Notes: generated by a model not told the origin, from the letters alone. A stretch of 64,000 nt of DNA from JAWPMT01 sp965227935 (GCA_965227935.1 CBDDGS010000019.1:682001-746000); one strand, 5' to 3'. Positions 16,408 to 26,931 are shown, counted from the stretch's first letter. Made by a program: numbers and translations.

Positions 16408-19400
16408 GTGAAAAAATCATACTACATCAAAACCTATGCATTGGGTATTCTTATTGCCATAAGTGCCCTTCTTTTCCCGCAAGAATCGAACGGCCAGACC
16501 CCACCCATTATTTGGCAGAAGGTACTGGGCGGCACCTCTACCGACTTTCCAGGTGTAGCCAGCGAATCAAAGGTTGTTAAACAGACCAGCGACGGAGGGT
16601 ATCTCGTGGGTGGCTACTCCAGTTCGGGAGTCAACGGGGATAAGACAGCTCCCAACAAGGGCGGTGATGATTACTGGGTCATCAAACTGAATGGGGCAGG
16701 CAACAAAGTCTGGGACAGAACCTATGGGGGAACCAACCGTGACGTAATGACCTCTCTGACCGAGTCTCCAGGTGGTGGCTTTTTATTAGCGGGTTATTCA
16801 TTCTCTACGGCCAGTGGAGATAAGTCTCAAAACCCTTTCGGCGGCGCTGATTATTGGATCGTCAAGATAGATGACAACGGCAACAAAGAATGGGACCAGA
16901 CGATTGGAGGAACCAGCAGTGAGCAACATGTGAATGTGATTGCTACCAATGACGGTGGGTATTTGTTGACCGGCATGTCAGCTTCAGGAATTGGAGGTTC
17001 CAAGTCGGAAGTCAGCCGGGGTGGTTGGGACTATTGGGTTATAAAGCTCACCGCAACAGGAACGATCCAATGGGATCGGACCTATGGAGGCCCCAGCTCG
17101 GATTTGTTTCCTGTGGCGGTACAGTCTCCCGACGGGGGCTATTTGATATCAGGGCATTCGTCTTCTCCCGCCGGACAAGACAAGTCGCAGAATAGCTTCG
17201 GTTTCGATGACTATTGGTTGGTAAAGATATCTTCTACAGGCGCGAAGGAGTGGGATCGCACTTACGGTGGCTCATCGAATGACCAATTCCCTGACGTGGC
17301 TGTGACGAGTGATGGTGGATACCTGATCGTAGGTGATTCCCCATCTGGTATTAGTGGGAGTAAGACAAATGTAAAAGGGGGGTGGGACTTCTGGATGATT
17401 AAGGTCAATGCCGCCGGCGCTCTGGTATGGGATAAGTCCATTGGTGGTAACAGAGACGAGCGCAGACCCCGATTGGATCGTGTGGCAGCCAATGAGTTTA
17501 TTATCTCAGGATTGTCCCAATCCTCTCAAAATCAAGACAAGACAGATATCAATTTTGGTTCCTGGGATTATTGGGTCGTCAACATAGATGGCAATGCCAA
17601 CATCAATTGGGACAAGACACTTGGAGCTTCGAACGCTGATTATGCAAGAGGCGTAGTGCCTGCTCACGGAGGAGGATATGTCGTTCACGGTATGTCTTTT
17701 ACCGGTGCTATTGGTAGTGGCAATAAAAATGAAACCGGACGTGGTGGCTGGGATTACTGGGTAGTCCAGCTCGATGGCTCAGGATGCGCCGGAGAGACGG
17801 TCCCTCCAACGATTACGTGCCCAGCCGATCTGGCAGTGACCGCAGATGCTAGTTGCGAAGGTACCGTGCCCGATTTGACGGCAGGAGCGACTGTATCGGA
17901 CAATTGCTCTGTCGAAGCGGCCATAACAGTCACGCAATCCCCTGCTGTGGGCACTGTGATTGGGGTAGGTACTACCATTGTCACCTTGACTGCGACGGAT
18001 GAGGCAGGAAATACAGCTACTTGCACGGTCGATGTCACAGTCGAGGACGATTCAGCGCCTCAGGCCATTTGCCAGGACATTACCATTCAGCTGGATGCCG
18101 CTGGAAATGCCAGCATTACGGCTGCAGATATTGATAATGGCTCCACTGATAACTGCGGTATTACCAGCCTCTCATTGGATAGGACGACTTTCACCTGTGC
18201 AGACGTAGGAGTTCATATGGTGACTCTGACTGCTACTGATGCCGCAGGACTCACAAGCTCTTGTCAGGCGAATGTCACGGTCGAGGACAATGTGGCTCCC
18301 GTTGCAGTATGTCAGGACATCACTATCCAGTTACAAGATGGCACGGCCAATATTCAGCCTCAGGATGTCGACGGTGGCTCGAGTGATGCCTGTGGTATTG
18401 GGAACCTCTCATTGGACAACAGCTCTTTCACCTGTGCCAACGTCGGAATTAACGTTGTTTCTTTGATTGTCACTGACCAGAATGGTAACGTGAGCACCTG
18501 CTCTGCCACGGTGACCGTGGAGGACAATGAGCCACCGGTGATTGTTGAGCCAGATGATATTACTGTTCTGACTGATGCAGGCGAGTGTGGCCACACTTTC
18601 ACGACTGCACTGGAACCAATTGTGACGGATGATTGCGGCGTGGCTACCATTACGGGCATCAGAAGCGATGGTCTTGGATTGAATGACCCCTTCCCGGTAG
18701 GGGAAACGACCATTGATTGGAGTGCCACAGATGTCAATGGAAATGTATCTGCTGGAGAGAGTATTTCCTTCATGGATCAGGTGATTTCCAGTGCAGGACA
18801 GTTCAGCGGAAATGAGACACTAATTGATTTTCAAGGACTGCCCATTGGTGGTTTGGATCCGGCTCATTTTGCTGCTCAGGGCGTCGAATTGGAACTGGTC
18901 AACGGGGCCCGGGCCATTGTTGTGCGAGATTTGTCTGGACCTCCTGATAGCAGAATATTAGCCAATAGCGCCATCGATGACCTGGTGATGACCTTCCCAG
19001 GAGGTGTCAACCGAGTGGGTTTTGACGTAAACACCAATCCTGGTGACGACGTCACTATTATAATTAAGGCCAATGGTCAGGTAATAGGGAGCCAGTTCTT
19101 CAACACCAACCGCAATTTCCAGTTTGTCGGCTTGGAGAGTTCGCAGCCATTTGATGAGCTGATTTTGGATGTGACAGAGACAGTCAATGGCAATTTTGGA
19201 CTCGATAACCTGCGATTTGAGGGTGCTGGCTCAGGACAGTTCGTAAGTCAGGTCATCACCGTGGAAGACAGTGAGGCGCCGACTGCCGTATGTCAAGACC
19301 TGACGATCGAGTTGGATGCGGCAGGTAATGCGAGCATCACTCCTCAGGATGTAGACGCAGGTTCTACGGACAACTGTGGTATCGCGAGTATCTCACTGGA

Positions 19401-22400
19401 CAATACGGTCTTTACCTGTGCCGATGTGGGACCAAATACCGTAACATTGACAGTCACGGACATCCATGGCAACAGCAGCACTTGCACAGCGACGGTGACT
19501 GTTGAGGACACGGACGCACCAACGATCAACAAGCCCCTGGACCAGTTGGTGCCCGTATCGGATCCTGGCGTTTGCGGCGCAGTGGTGGACTTTGGCGTCA
19601 CAGCCGATGACAATTGCGGTATTGCGAGTCTGGACATCTCACCAGCCAGTGGAACTGTATTCGATGTTGGGACAACAACAGTGACCATCACCGCTACCGA
19701 TGTCAATGGCAATTTGACCACAGACAGCTTCACGGTGACGGTATTTGATTCTGAGGCGCCGACAGCTGTTTGTCAGGACCTGACGATCGAGTTGGATGCG
19801 GCAGGCAATGCGAGCATCACTCCTCAGGATATAGACGCAGGTTCTAGTGACAACTGCGGTATCGCAAGTATCTCAGTAGACAATACGGACTTCACCTGTG
19901 CCGATGTGGGAGCGAATACTGTGACGTTGACAGTCACAGATATATATGGCAACAGCAGCACTTGCACAGCGTCGGTGACAGTAGAAGACATGATCGCTCC
20001 GTCGATCAACAAGCCTGCTGACCAACTGATCCCAGTATCGGATCCTGGCGTTTGCGGCGCAGTGGTGGACTTTGACGTCACAGCCGACGATAATTGCGGT
20101 ATTGCGAGTCTGGACATCTCTCCAACTAGCGGTACAGTATTCGATGTAGGGACGACAACAGTGACCATCACCGCTACCGATGTCAATGGCAATGTGACCA
20201 CAGACAGCTTCACGATGACAGTATTTGATTCTGAGGCGCCGACAGCTGTTTGTCAGGACCTGACGATCCAGTTGGATGCGGCAGGCAATGCGAGCATCAC
20301 TCCTCAGGATGTAGACGCAGGTTCCACCGACAACTGTGGTATCGCGAGTATCTCAGTGGACATTACGGACTTCACCTGTGCCGATGTGGGACCAAATGCC
20401 GTGACGTTGACGTTGACGGATATCCATGGCAACAGCAGCACATGTACAGCGACGGTGACAGTAGAAGACATGATCGCTCCGTCGATCAACAAGCCTGCTG
20501 ACCAGCTGATCCCAGTATCGGATCCTGGCGTTTGCGGCGCAGTGGTGGACTTTGACGTCACGGCCGACGACAATTGCGGCATTGCGAGTCTGGACATCTC
20601 ACCAGCCAGTGGAACCGTATTCGATGTAGGGACGACAACAGTGACTATCACCGCTACCGATGTCAATGGCAATTTGACCACAGACAGCTTCACGGTGACG
20701 GTGTTTGATTCTGAGGCGCCGACAGCTGTTTGTCAGGACCTGACGATCGAGTTGGATGCGGCAGGCAGTGCAAGCATCACCCCTCAGGATGTAGACGCAG
20801 GTTCTACTGACAACTGCGGTATCGCAAGTATCTCATTAGACAATACGGATTTCACCTGCGCGGATGTAGGAGCGAATACTGTGACGTTGACAGTCATAGA
20901 TATCCATGGCAACAGCAGCACATGTACAGCGACAGTAACGGTAGAGGACACGGCCGCACCTACGATCAACAAGCCACTGGATCAGTTGGTACCCGTATCG
21001 GATCCTGGTGTTTGCGGCGCGACGGTAGATTTCATAGTTACGGCCGATGACAATTGTAGTATAGCGAGTCTGGACATCTCACCAGCCAGTGGATCTGTAT
21101 TCGATGTAGGGACGACAACGGTGACTATCACCGCGACCGATGTCAATGGCAACTTGACTACAGACAGCTTCACGGTGACGGTATTTGATTCTGAGGCGCC
21201 GACAGCTGTTTGTCAGGACCTGACGATCGAGTTGGATGCGGCAGGCAGTGCAAGCATCACCCCTCAGGATGTAGACGCAGGTTCTACTGACAACTGCGGT
21301 ATTGCAAGTATCTCATTAGACAATACGGACTTCACCTGTGCTGATGTGGGAGCAAATGCCGTAACGTTGACGGTCACGGATATCCACGGCAACAGCAGTA
21401 CATGCACAGCGACGGTCACGGTAGAGGACACGGCCGCACCTACGATTAGCAAGCCACTCGACCAGTTGGTACCCGTCACGGACCCTGGTGTCTGCGGGGC
21501 AACGGTAGATTTCCTAGTTACGGCCAATGACAATTGTGGTATAGCTAGTCTGGACATCTCACCTTCCAGTGGAACGGTGTTCGACGTAGGGACGACGACG
21601 GTGAACATCACCGCTACCGATTTCAATGGCAATGTGACCACCGACAGCTTCACAGTGACAGTAATTGATTCTGAGGCGCCGATGGCCGTTTGTCAGGACT
21701 TGACGATCGAGTTGGATGCGGCAGGCAGTGCGAGCATCACTCTGCAGGATGTCGATGGAGGTTCTACGGACAACTGCGGTATCGCGAGTATCTCATTGGA
21801 CAAGACCGACTTCAGCTGTGCCGATGTGGGCGCAAATACGGTAACATTGACAGTTGTAGATATCTACGGTAATTCAAGCTCATGTACGTCGACAGTGACG
21901 GTCGAAGACAATACGCCTCCAGTCGTAGAGTGTCAGGATATCACTGTTGTCCTGGATGAGAATGGTACGGCCTTCGTTCCTGCTGAGGACTTGACAGCAC
22001 GTACCAATCTGACTTCGGACAATTGGCTTGGCTTCATAGGGATTATCCTCAATGGCAACTTCTCCGGTGGAGACGTAGTGGCGATCGAGGACATCAAATC
22101 CAACGTTGACGCGGAGAATGATATGATCACACTCCAACCCAATTTTGATCCTTCCTATCCTGAGAATTTCGACAATCCGGAGCTCCAGGGAAGTACGTAC
22201 ATTGAGACTTATGGAGACCTGGCAGGAAAAGCATTTGAGTTCACCGGGCATGTTGTCAGCAATTCGCTCGCAGGGCAGTACAATGGTTTTGCGTTCATAC
22301 GCCTTTTTGATGCCAACTTCGGCTTCCTGGGAGAGATTTCATCTCCGTTGGTGGCTGGCGATGACTTTTCTGTAGCGTATGACAATTCGATGCCTGATGC

Positions 22401-25400
22401 GTGGATCATTCAGTACGGATTCACCGTACAGGGTCCATCAGGTGCATTTGAGGATGAGGCCTCATTGGGTGAGGCAGTAGTGCAGGGCATGCGCCTAAGA
22501 CTACCTCCCTATGACAACTGTACCATTGCAAGCATAGAATCCACCCAGACGGAGTTTGACTGTAGCCATGCCGGTGAGAATATCGTAACGCTTACCGTGA
22601 CAGATGTCAATGGCAATGCGACGTCTTGCGACGCTACGGTCACGATTGTGGATAAGACACCTCCGGTGGCGGTATGCCAGGATATCACTATCCAGCTGGA
22701 TGCCTCGGGCAATGCCTTTATTACGCCTGATGATATTGACAATGGCTCCAGTGACGCTTGTGGTATCGACTTCATCGAACTGGACCGCGATGCCTTCGGC
22801 TGCAACAACGTAGGCCAAAACCAGGTGACTTTGACGGTGACAGATATCTTCGGGAATAGCAGCAGCTGTACGGCGATAGTGACGGTGGAGGATGTTACTG
22901 CACCTGAGCTGATCGCTCCGGACCCTCTCGTACTGACGGGTAGTGGTCTTGATTGTGGTGCGTCATTGATATTGCCTACACCTGAGGTCATTGAGTCATG
23001 CGGATTATCTTCAGCAGAGCTGTTGGCGAACGGCGAGACATTGTTTGATTATACGTTCGTGCCGGCCGATGGAACGCTGGAGCAGCCTCGCCAGCTGATC
23101 TTTGGACCTGATGGGAACTTGTATGTGGGTGACCTCACATTTGGCCCCAATGGTCAGGAAGGCAGAATCATGAAATTCGATGGCACGACGGGTGCTACGC
23201 TGCTGGAAATAGGAGGTCCTAGTGGATCCACAAGTCTGGCGTATCCTCGAGGATTGGATTTTGGTCCTGATGGCAACCTGTATGTCTCCAGTTCCAGCTC
23301 TGGTGAGGTCTTGAGGTTTGACCCTAATACGGGTGCATTGATCGATACCTTTGTTCCGGCGGGAACAGGTGGACTTACTGCGCCTACTGGACTTGTATTT
23401 GGTCCTGACGGTGACTTGTATGTAGTGGATCGTGTAGGCTCGGTGGTGCGCAAGTACGATGCTACGACGGGAGCGTACCTTGGCGATTTTGTGGCACCTG
23501 GAGCTGGAGGCATGGTCTTCCCAATCGGCCTCACCTTCGGTCCTGATGGTAATCTCTATGTTGCTAGTTTCTTCACCAATGCTGTTCATAGATTTGACGG
23601 AACGACTGGCGCATTCATTGATCAATTCGTGCCATCGGGCAGCGGCGGACTGCAAGGACCGGAAGATGTGGAGTTTGGCCCCGATGGGGATCTCTACGTA
23701 ACGAGCTTCTCGACAGGTCAGCTGTTCAAGTATGATGGATCTACAGGTGCATTCCTTCAGGACATCACTGCTACAGGCATTGGGTTGTTTTTCCCTGACG
23801 GGTTGATATTTGGCCCTGATGGTCACCTATATGCTTCCAATACGGGAGGAGATCAGATCGTGCGTTATCCCCTGGGAGAGCTGGATCTGCCTTACGGTGT
23901 CAATGACATCACGTTCAACGTGGCGGACCAAAGTGGTAATCCTGCAAGTATTACTTACACCATCGAGGTGGAGGATGATGTGCCACCGGTGTTCGATCCT
24001 GTGAGTGATCTGTTGATGCCTACGTTTGAAAAGAGCGATGGCAGGATTGTAGAATATGATCTACCGACAGCGACAGACAACTGTGATCTGGCGGGTCCTC
24101 CAACGCTGATCTCTGGTATTGGCAGTGGCGGTTTCTTCCCAATCGGTACTACGACGGAGGTATATGAAGTGACCGATATCAACGGCAATGTGAGCACCAC
24201 CTCATTTGTGGTGACGGTCACGACGGATCTGGGTATTGTGAACTTTGATTTGGTCTGTACCGATAAGAAGGACAAGTACGCCAATGAGGACAAGGATGAC
24301 TACGGCAAGCACAAGGACAAGGATGATAAGTGCGATGGCAATGTGATCCGCCCTCTTAAGGACGGTGATGTGATCGATGCGGCTGATCCAGCGACGTCAT
24401 CTATCAGCATTGTGGCGAATGTGAGTCGCAAGGCTGGCAGTGTGGCATTCTATCTCGACGGTGAGCTGGTACGCATCGACAACTACAAGGATTACTCGAT
24501 CACCGGGAACAAGAAGGACATCTATGAGTTCAATCCTTCGCTGGGTACTCACACGTTGACGGCGATCCCTTATTCGAAGAAGGATGGCGAAGGCGACGAG
24601 GGCATTCCTCTGACGATCACCTTCACAGTGATCAATACTTCAGCGGTGACGTCATTCAACTTGTTTGAGACAGACAAGGATGGCCAGACCCTTCCAATGA
24701 CGGATGGTCAGGTGATCGACGTGGCGGGAGGTTACGAGTTCACGATTGAGGCGGTGACTGATCCTGCCGAGGTAGGCAGTGTGCTGTTCCTGCTGAATGG
24801 TGAGAAAGTGTCGATCGACAACGACAATATCTACTTGCTGGAGAATCCCAAGAAGGGCAAGGATGATGATGATGACTATGGCAAGCACAAGGACAAGGAC
24901 GACAAGCGAGAGAAGGCCAAGCCGTTTGATTGGGCTGCTGGCGACTACACGCTGACGGCCATTCCATTTGAGGATGAGGACATGTGCGGCACGAGCGGCA
25001 CGTCTGCGACGATCACCTTCACCATTGTCAACAGCGAAGCAGTCACATCATTTGCGATTGTGGATGAGAAAAAGAAGAAGAAAGACGAGGATGAGGTGCT
25101 GATCCCACTGGAGGATGGCGATATCGTAGACATCGACGATTTGCGTTCGAAGTACCGTGCGATCCAGGCCTTTACCAATCCTGATGAAGTGGGCAGTGTG
25201 GTCTTCTACCTTGATGGTGAAGAGGTAGACACGGACTACAAGGCGCCTTACCTGACGGATGTCTTCGAGAAGCTGAAGTGCAAGGACAGCAAGAAGGATG
25301 CTGCGAAGCACAAGGGTGACAAGTATGACCTGAGCTGCATTCTGGGTGAGCATACGCTGACAGCCGTCCCTTATTCTCAGAAGAAGGGCGAAGGTGTGGC

Positions 25401-25755
25401 AGGTACGGCGCTGACGATCACCTTCGAGGTGGTGCAGAGTACTTCTACGCGAGAGGAGCTGGACAGCGAGGAGCTTGCCGATTTGCAGGTAGATGCTATT
25501 CAGTCCGTGGTATATCCTAACCCGGTAGTAGACAAGGTGTCTTTGAGCATTCTTAGCCCGATGGAAGATGGCGCTGAGTTGGCAGTAATTGACCTATCAG
25601 GCAAGGTACTTCACAAGCAAGCCCTTGAGCTGAGGAGAGGCAACAATGAGGTGGAGTTGGATCTTGTGGAGCTCAATGTCTCCGTAGGAACGGTACTCAT
25701 CAAAGTGAGTACGCACCAACAAGGCACGATGACCCATCGATTGATGAAGCGGTAG
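16408..25755 (+). CDS. Giant T9SS-exported HYR-domain protein A, with inserted beta-propeller
   Basis: 3115 aa, GTG start fixed by the signal peptide (1-30) and the 2-bp spacing. Order: seven repeats of about 60 residues with W(D)xxxGG and DYWVIKL motifs (33-460); HYR (hyalin-like) domains with CPAD, DNC and VTVED marks (from 467); an anchor-like sandwich inserted in an HYR domain (about 790-945); five and a half 160-residue repeats (951-1832); another HYR with a roughly 150-residue insertion (1836-2080); an HYR domain interrupted by six FGPDGxLYV blades (2211-2500); an HYR; three about 130-residue domains with Lys/Asp-rich loops (2610-3011); T9SS sorting domain with VVYPNPVVD (3031-3115). 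Probable cell-surface adhesin or matrix protein. The last 1,280 residues are almost identical to protein B. Confidence 0.93.
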   Translation: MKKSYYIKTYALGILIAISALLFPQESNGQTPPIIWQKVLGGTSTDFPGVASESKVVKQTSDGGYLVGGYSSSGVNGDKTAPNKGGDDYWVIKLNGAGNKVWDRTYGGTNRDVMTSLTESPGGGFLLAGYSFSTASGDKSQNPFGGADYWIVKIDDNGNKEWDQTIGGTSSEQHVNVIATNDGGYLLTGMSASGIGGSKSEVSRGGWDYWVIKLTATGTIQWDRTYGGPSSDLFPVAVQSPDGGYLISGHSSSPAGQDKSQNSFGFDDYWLVKISSTGAKEWDRTYGGSSNDQFPDVAVTSDGGYLIVGDSPSGISGSKTNVKGGWDFWMIKVNAAGALVWDKSIGGNRDERRPRLDRVAANEFIISGLSQSSQNQDKTDINFGSWDYWVVNIDGNANINWDKTLGASNADYARGVVPAHGGGYVVHGMSFTGAIGSGNKNETGRGGWDYWVVQLDGSGCAGETVPPTITCPADLAVTADASCEGTVPDLTAGATVSDNCSVEAAITVTQSPAVGTVIGVGTTIVTLTATDEAGNTATCTVDVTVEDDSAPQAICQDITIQLDAAGNASITAADIDNGSTDNCGITSLSLDRTTFTCADVGVHMVTLTATDAAGLTSSCQANVTVEDNVAPVAVCQDITIQLQDGTANIQPQDVDGGSSDACGIGNLSLDNSSFTCANVGINVVSLIVTDQNGNVSTCSATVTVEDNEPPVIVEPDDITVLTDAGECGHTFTTALEPIVTDDCGVATITGIRSDGLGLNDPFPVGETTIDWSATDVNGNVSAGESISFMDQVISSAGQFSGNETLIDFQGLPIGGLDPAHFAAQGVELELVNGARAIVVRDLSGPPDSRILANSAIDDLVMTFPGGVNRVGFDVNTNPGDDVTIIIKANGQVIGSQFFNTNRNFQFVGLESSQPFDELILDVTETVNGNFGLDNLRFEGAGSGQFVSQVITVEDSEAPTAVCQDLTIELDAAGNASITPQDVDAGSTDNCGIASISLDNTVFTCADVGPNTVTLTVTDIHGNSSTCTATVTVEDTDAPTINKPLDQLVPVSDPGVCGAVVDFGVTADDNCGIASLDISPASGTVFDVGTTTVTITATDVNGNLTTDSFTVTVFDSEAPTAVCQDLTIELDAAGNASITPQDIDAGSSDNCGIASISVDNTDFTCADVGANTVTLTVTDIYGNSSTCTASVTVEDMIAPSINKPADQLIPVSDPGVCGAVVDFDVTADDNCGIASLDISPTSGTVFDVGTTTVTITATDVNGNVTTDSFTMTVFDSEAPTAVCQDLTIQLDAAGNASITPQDVDAGSTDNCGIASISVDITDFTCADVGPNAVTLTLTDIHGNSSTCTATVTVEDMIAPSINKPADQLIPVSDPGVCGAVVDFDVTADDNCGIASLDISPASGTVFDVGTTTVTITATDVNGNLTTDSFTVTVFDSEAPTAVCQDLTIELDAAGSASITPQDVDAGSTDNCGIASISLDNTDFTCADVGANTVTLTVIDIHGNSSTCTATVTVEDTAAPTINKPLDQLVPVSDPGVCGATVDFIVTADDNCSIASLDISPASGSVFDVGTTTVTITATDVNGNLTTDSFTVTVFDSEAPTAVCQDLTIELDAAGSASITPQDVDAGSTDNCGIASISLDNTDFTCADVGANAVTLTVTDIHGNSSTCTATVTVEDTAAPTISKPLDQLVPVTDPGVCGATVDFLVTANDNCGIASLDISPSSGTVFDVGTTTVNITATDFNGNVTTDSFTVTVIDSEAPMAVCQDLTIELDAAGSASITLQDVDGGSTDNCGIASISLDKTDFSCADVGANTVTLTVVDIYGNSSSCTSTVTVEDNTPPVVECQDITVVLDENGTAFVPAEDLTARTNLTSDNWLGFIGIILNGNFSGGDVVAIEDIKSNVDAENDMITLQPNFDPSYPENFDNPELQGSTYIETYGDLAGKAFEFTGHVVSNSLAGQYNGFAFIRLFDANFGFLGEISSPLVAGDDFSVAYDNSMPDAWIIQYGFTVQGPSGAFEDEASLGEAVVQGMRLRLPPYDNCTIASIESTQTEFDCSHAGENIVTLTVTDVNGNATSCDATVTIVDKTPPVAVCQDITIQLDASGNAFITPDDIDNGSSDACGIDFIELDRDAFGCNNVGQNQVTLTVTDIFGNSSSCTAIVTVEDVTAPELIAPDPLVLTGSGLDCGASLILPTPEVIESCGLSSAELLANGETLFDYTFVPADGTLEQPRQLIFGPDGNLYVGDLTFGPNGQEGRIMKFDGTTGATLLEIGGPSGSTSLAYPRGLDFGPDGNLYVSSSSSGEVLRFDPNTGALIDTFVPAGTGGLTAPTGLVFGPDGDLYVVDRVGSVVRKYDATTGAYLGDFVAPGAGGMVFPIGLTFGPDGNLYVASFFTNAVHRFDGTTGAFIDQFVPSGSGGLQGPEDVEFGPDGDLYVTSFSTGQLFKYDGSTGAFLQDITATGIGLFFPDGLIFGPDGHLYASNTGGDQIVRYPLGELDLPYGVNDITFNVADQSGNPASITYTIEVEDDVPPVFDPVSDLLMPTFEKSDGRIVEYDLPTATDNCDLAGPPTLISGIGSGGFFPIGTTTEVYEVTDINGNVSTTSFVVTVTTDLGIVNFDLVCTDKKDKYANEDKDDYGKHKDKDDKCDGNVIRPLKDGDVIDAADPATSSISIVANVSRKAGSVAFYLDGELVRIDNYKDYSITGNKKDIYEFNPSLGTHTLTAIPYSKKDGEGDEGIPLTITFTVINTSAVTSFNLFETDKDGQTLPMTDGQVIDVAGGYEFTIEAVTDPAEVGSVLFLLNGEKVSIDNDNIYLLENPKKGKDDDDDYGKHKDKDDKREKAKPFDWAAGDYTLTAIPFEDEDMCGTSGTSATITFTIVNSEAVTSFAIVDEKKKKKDEDEVLIPLEDGDIVDIDDLRSKYRAIQAFTNPDEVGSVVFYLDGEEVDTDYKAPYLTDVFEKLKCKDSKKDAAKHKGDKYDLSCILGEHTLTAVPYSQKKGEGVAGTALTITFEVVQSTSTREELDSEELADLQVDAIQSVVYPNPVVDKVSLSILSPMEDGAELAVIDLSGKVLHKQALELRRGNNEVELDLVELNVSVGTVLIKVSTHQQGTMTHRLMKR
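19261..21660 (+). repeat. Tandem array of five 480-bp units (plus half unit to about 21905)
   Basis: The same line of sequence (starting ...GAGGCGCCGAC, then TGTCAGGACCTGACGATC) recurs at 19261, 19741, 20221, 20701, 21181 and 21661, always 480 bp apart. Each unit encodes 160 residues, that is two HYR-like domains (VCQDLTIELDAAG... and INKPLDQLVPVSDPG...). Units 4 and 5 are almost identical over their first 150 bp, pointing to recent duplication or conversion. The length is a multiple of three, so gain or loss of a unit keeps the frame. Confidence 0.95.
21915..25755 (+). repeat. 3.84-kb direct repeat, copy 1 (3' end of giant gene A)
   Basis: Matches 31800-35640 at a constant offset of 9,885 bp. 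By eye about 25 substitutions plus two compensating 6-bp indels, so about 99.3% identical. 21973-22940 (968 bp) and 23116-23806 (691 bp) are identical in both copies. Confidence 0.97.
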
Positions 25756-25782
25756 GCGTTTAGATCAAAAAAAGCGTAAGAG

Positions 25783-25813
25783 GAGGTGGTCACGTATGGC
25801 CACCTCTTTTTTT
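25783..25813 (+). terminator. Rho-independent terminator of giant gene A
   Basis: GAGGTGG (25783-25789) pairs with CCACCTC (25800-25806), ten-base loop, then seven T residues (25807-25813). Confidence 0.85.
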
Positions 25814-26511
25814 GTTAATGTGGGGGCGTGACATAAGGTAGCTAGTTGCCGACTGTTGAGCGTGCACAAAACAGAGGTGGCGGAAAGGCATCCGTGCCGC
25901 GGAACATACTACCACCGTTATACGTCGATTTCAGCTTCATGGAATAGCCGTTGGCGTATGGCGGAAAAAGTTTTGAATTGCCCTCCGCGTGACTGGTTAT
26001 GAAAGTGCAATAAATTTGGAGAATATTTATATTTATTTGGTTTAAGGGGCAACGGAGGGAGTTTTTTATAACTTTTTCCTTTCGAGTGCTTGACTTATCA
26101 GAATATTTTTTGGTACCTTCAAAAAATGTCATACACACGAACCTGAACAACTGTAGTGTAGTTTACGAAAATCAATTTCTGCTGGGTAGTTTCCATTAAC
26201 TGATGATTTCTGAGGTTGTCTCGAAGTGATTTGAGGCCAATGGGGAAGTTCTGCCTACAGTAATTGATGGGCGTGTCTGTGACTGAGAACCTAACCAATG
26301 AGAGAGCCGCTAAAATTCTTTCTAAAAAGGGCCTGGTTGCCGTGTTCACAGGGTGCGAGGGGCATATTAGCTATAGCTATACCCCTTACCAACTTGTTGG
26401 CACGAAGACCATTGATTCGGCCATTCTCTTTCTTCCTACCCGAAGAGCTTAACCAAAGCGTTGGTTGTTCCCACCCGTCAAGCTTTTGTTCAACTCTAAC
26501 CTTTACACTTA
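25814..26511. other. Intergenic region with promoter but no clear gene
   Basis: About 700 bp between the two giant-gene modules. A+T-rich around 26000-26130, with the predicted promoter at 26090-26121, which would give a leader of nearly 400 nt before the gene at 26512. Small open frames on both strands (for example 25842-26150 minus and 26264-26452 plus) lack convincing composition. No T-tracted hairpin was found in the leader. Confidence 0.5.
26090..26121 (+). promoter_or_regulatory. Possible Bacteroidota promoter upstream of the second module
   Basis: TTG at 26090-26092 and TACCTTCA at 26114-26121 (six of the eight -7 consensus positions allow a match), separated by 21 nt, in an A+T-rich stretch. 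Weaker than the 15962 promoter, and far from the next start codon. Confidence 0.3.
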
Positions 26512-26919
26512 ATGATTGACTGTTACTCGCCCAAAGACATGGGTCTCTGGAGACTGATGTTGTTTTCTTGTCTGATCCTCGTGCTATGCCTGCCAATTGC
26601 GCAGGGAGCGGCGCTTGCGTTGGAAAACGGTCCTAAGGCATCATTGTCTGAGGATGGACTTGTGCAATTGCCAGCTGATATGCCACTCAGCGACACATAT
26701 GAAGTCGACATCAGTGCTTGGCAGTTTCCTACGAGCGATGCTGCCGCCAATTACCTGGCTAAGGTCTATGCTGGCGCCATTCGATTTGAAGTCGATGTAG
26801 ATGCCAACACCGCCACTCTCTTTCTTGATCCAGTCGTTTTCAGTGCCAAGGCAATGAACTGGGGAGTAAATGAGTGGAACGACTATTTCACGTCAACACA
26901 TAAACCCGTCAAACCCTAA
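26512..26919 (+). CDS. Small secreted protein of unknown function, upstream partner of giant protein B
   Basis: 135 aa from the ATG at 26512; the ATG at 26539 (MGLWRLM) gives a more typical signal peptide (hydrophobic LFSCLILVLCLPIAQG, cleavage near AQG-A) and may be the true start. The mature part contains VDISAWQFPTSDAAANYL and MNWGVNEWNDYF, suggesting a compact alpha/beta domain in which pairs of residues face a groove; family not recognised. It ends 12 bp before the giant gene B, so they are probably one operon. The same small-then-giant order occurs at 16031/16408. Confidence 0.72.
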   Translation: MIDCYSPKDMGLWRLMLFSCLILVLCLPIAQGAALALENGPKASLSEDGLVQLPADMPLSDTYEVDISAWQFPTSDAAANYLAKVYAGAIRFEVDVDANTATLFLDPVVFSAKAMNWGVNEWNDYFTSTHKPVKP

Positions 26920-26931
26920 TCCTATAAACCC

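Noticed and set aside
17506..17688. Short minus-strand ORF inside the giant gene A
   Set aside because: Shadow of the W-xxx-GG repeat region.
19344..21653. Series of minus-strand open frames of 129 aa at 480-bp spacing
   Set aside because: Antisense shadows of the tandem repeat; Ser/Thr/Val-rich translation with no start context.
19261..21660. 480-bp array considered as CRISPR-like or as a phage/transposon array
   Set aside because: It is coding, in frame throughout and encodes HYR domains.
23011..23826. 271-aa minus-strand open frame (and its copy at 32896-33711)
   Set aside because: Antisense of the FGPDG propeller; duplicated only because the sense region is duplicated.
25842..26150. 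Minus-strand 102-aa open frame in the gap before the second module
   Set aside because: Poor composition, no signal or domain, overlaps the predicted promoter of the plus-strand module.
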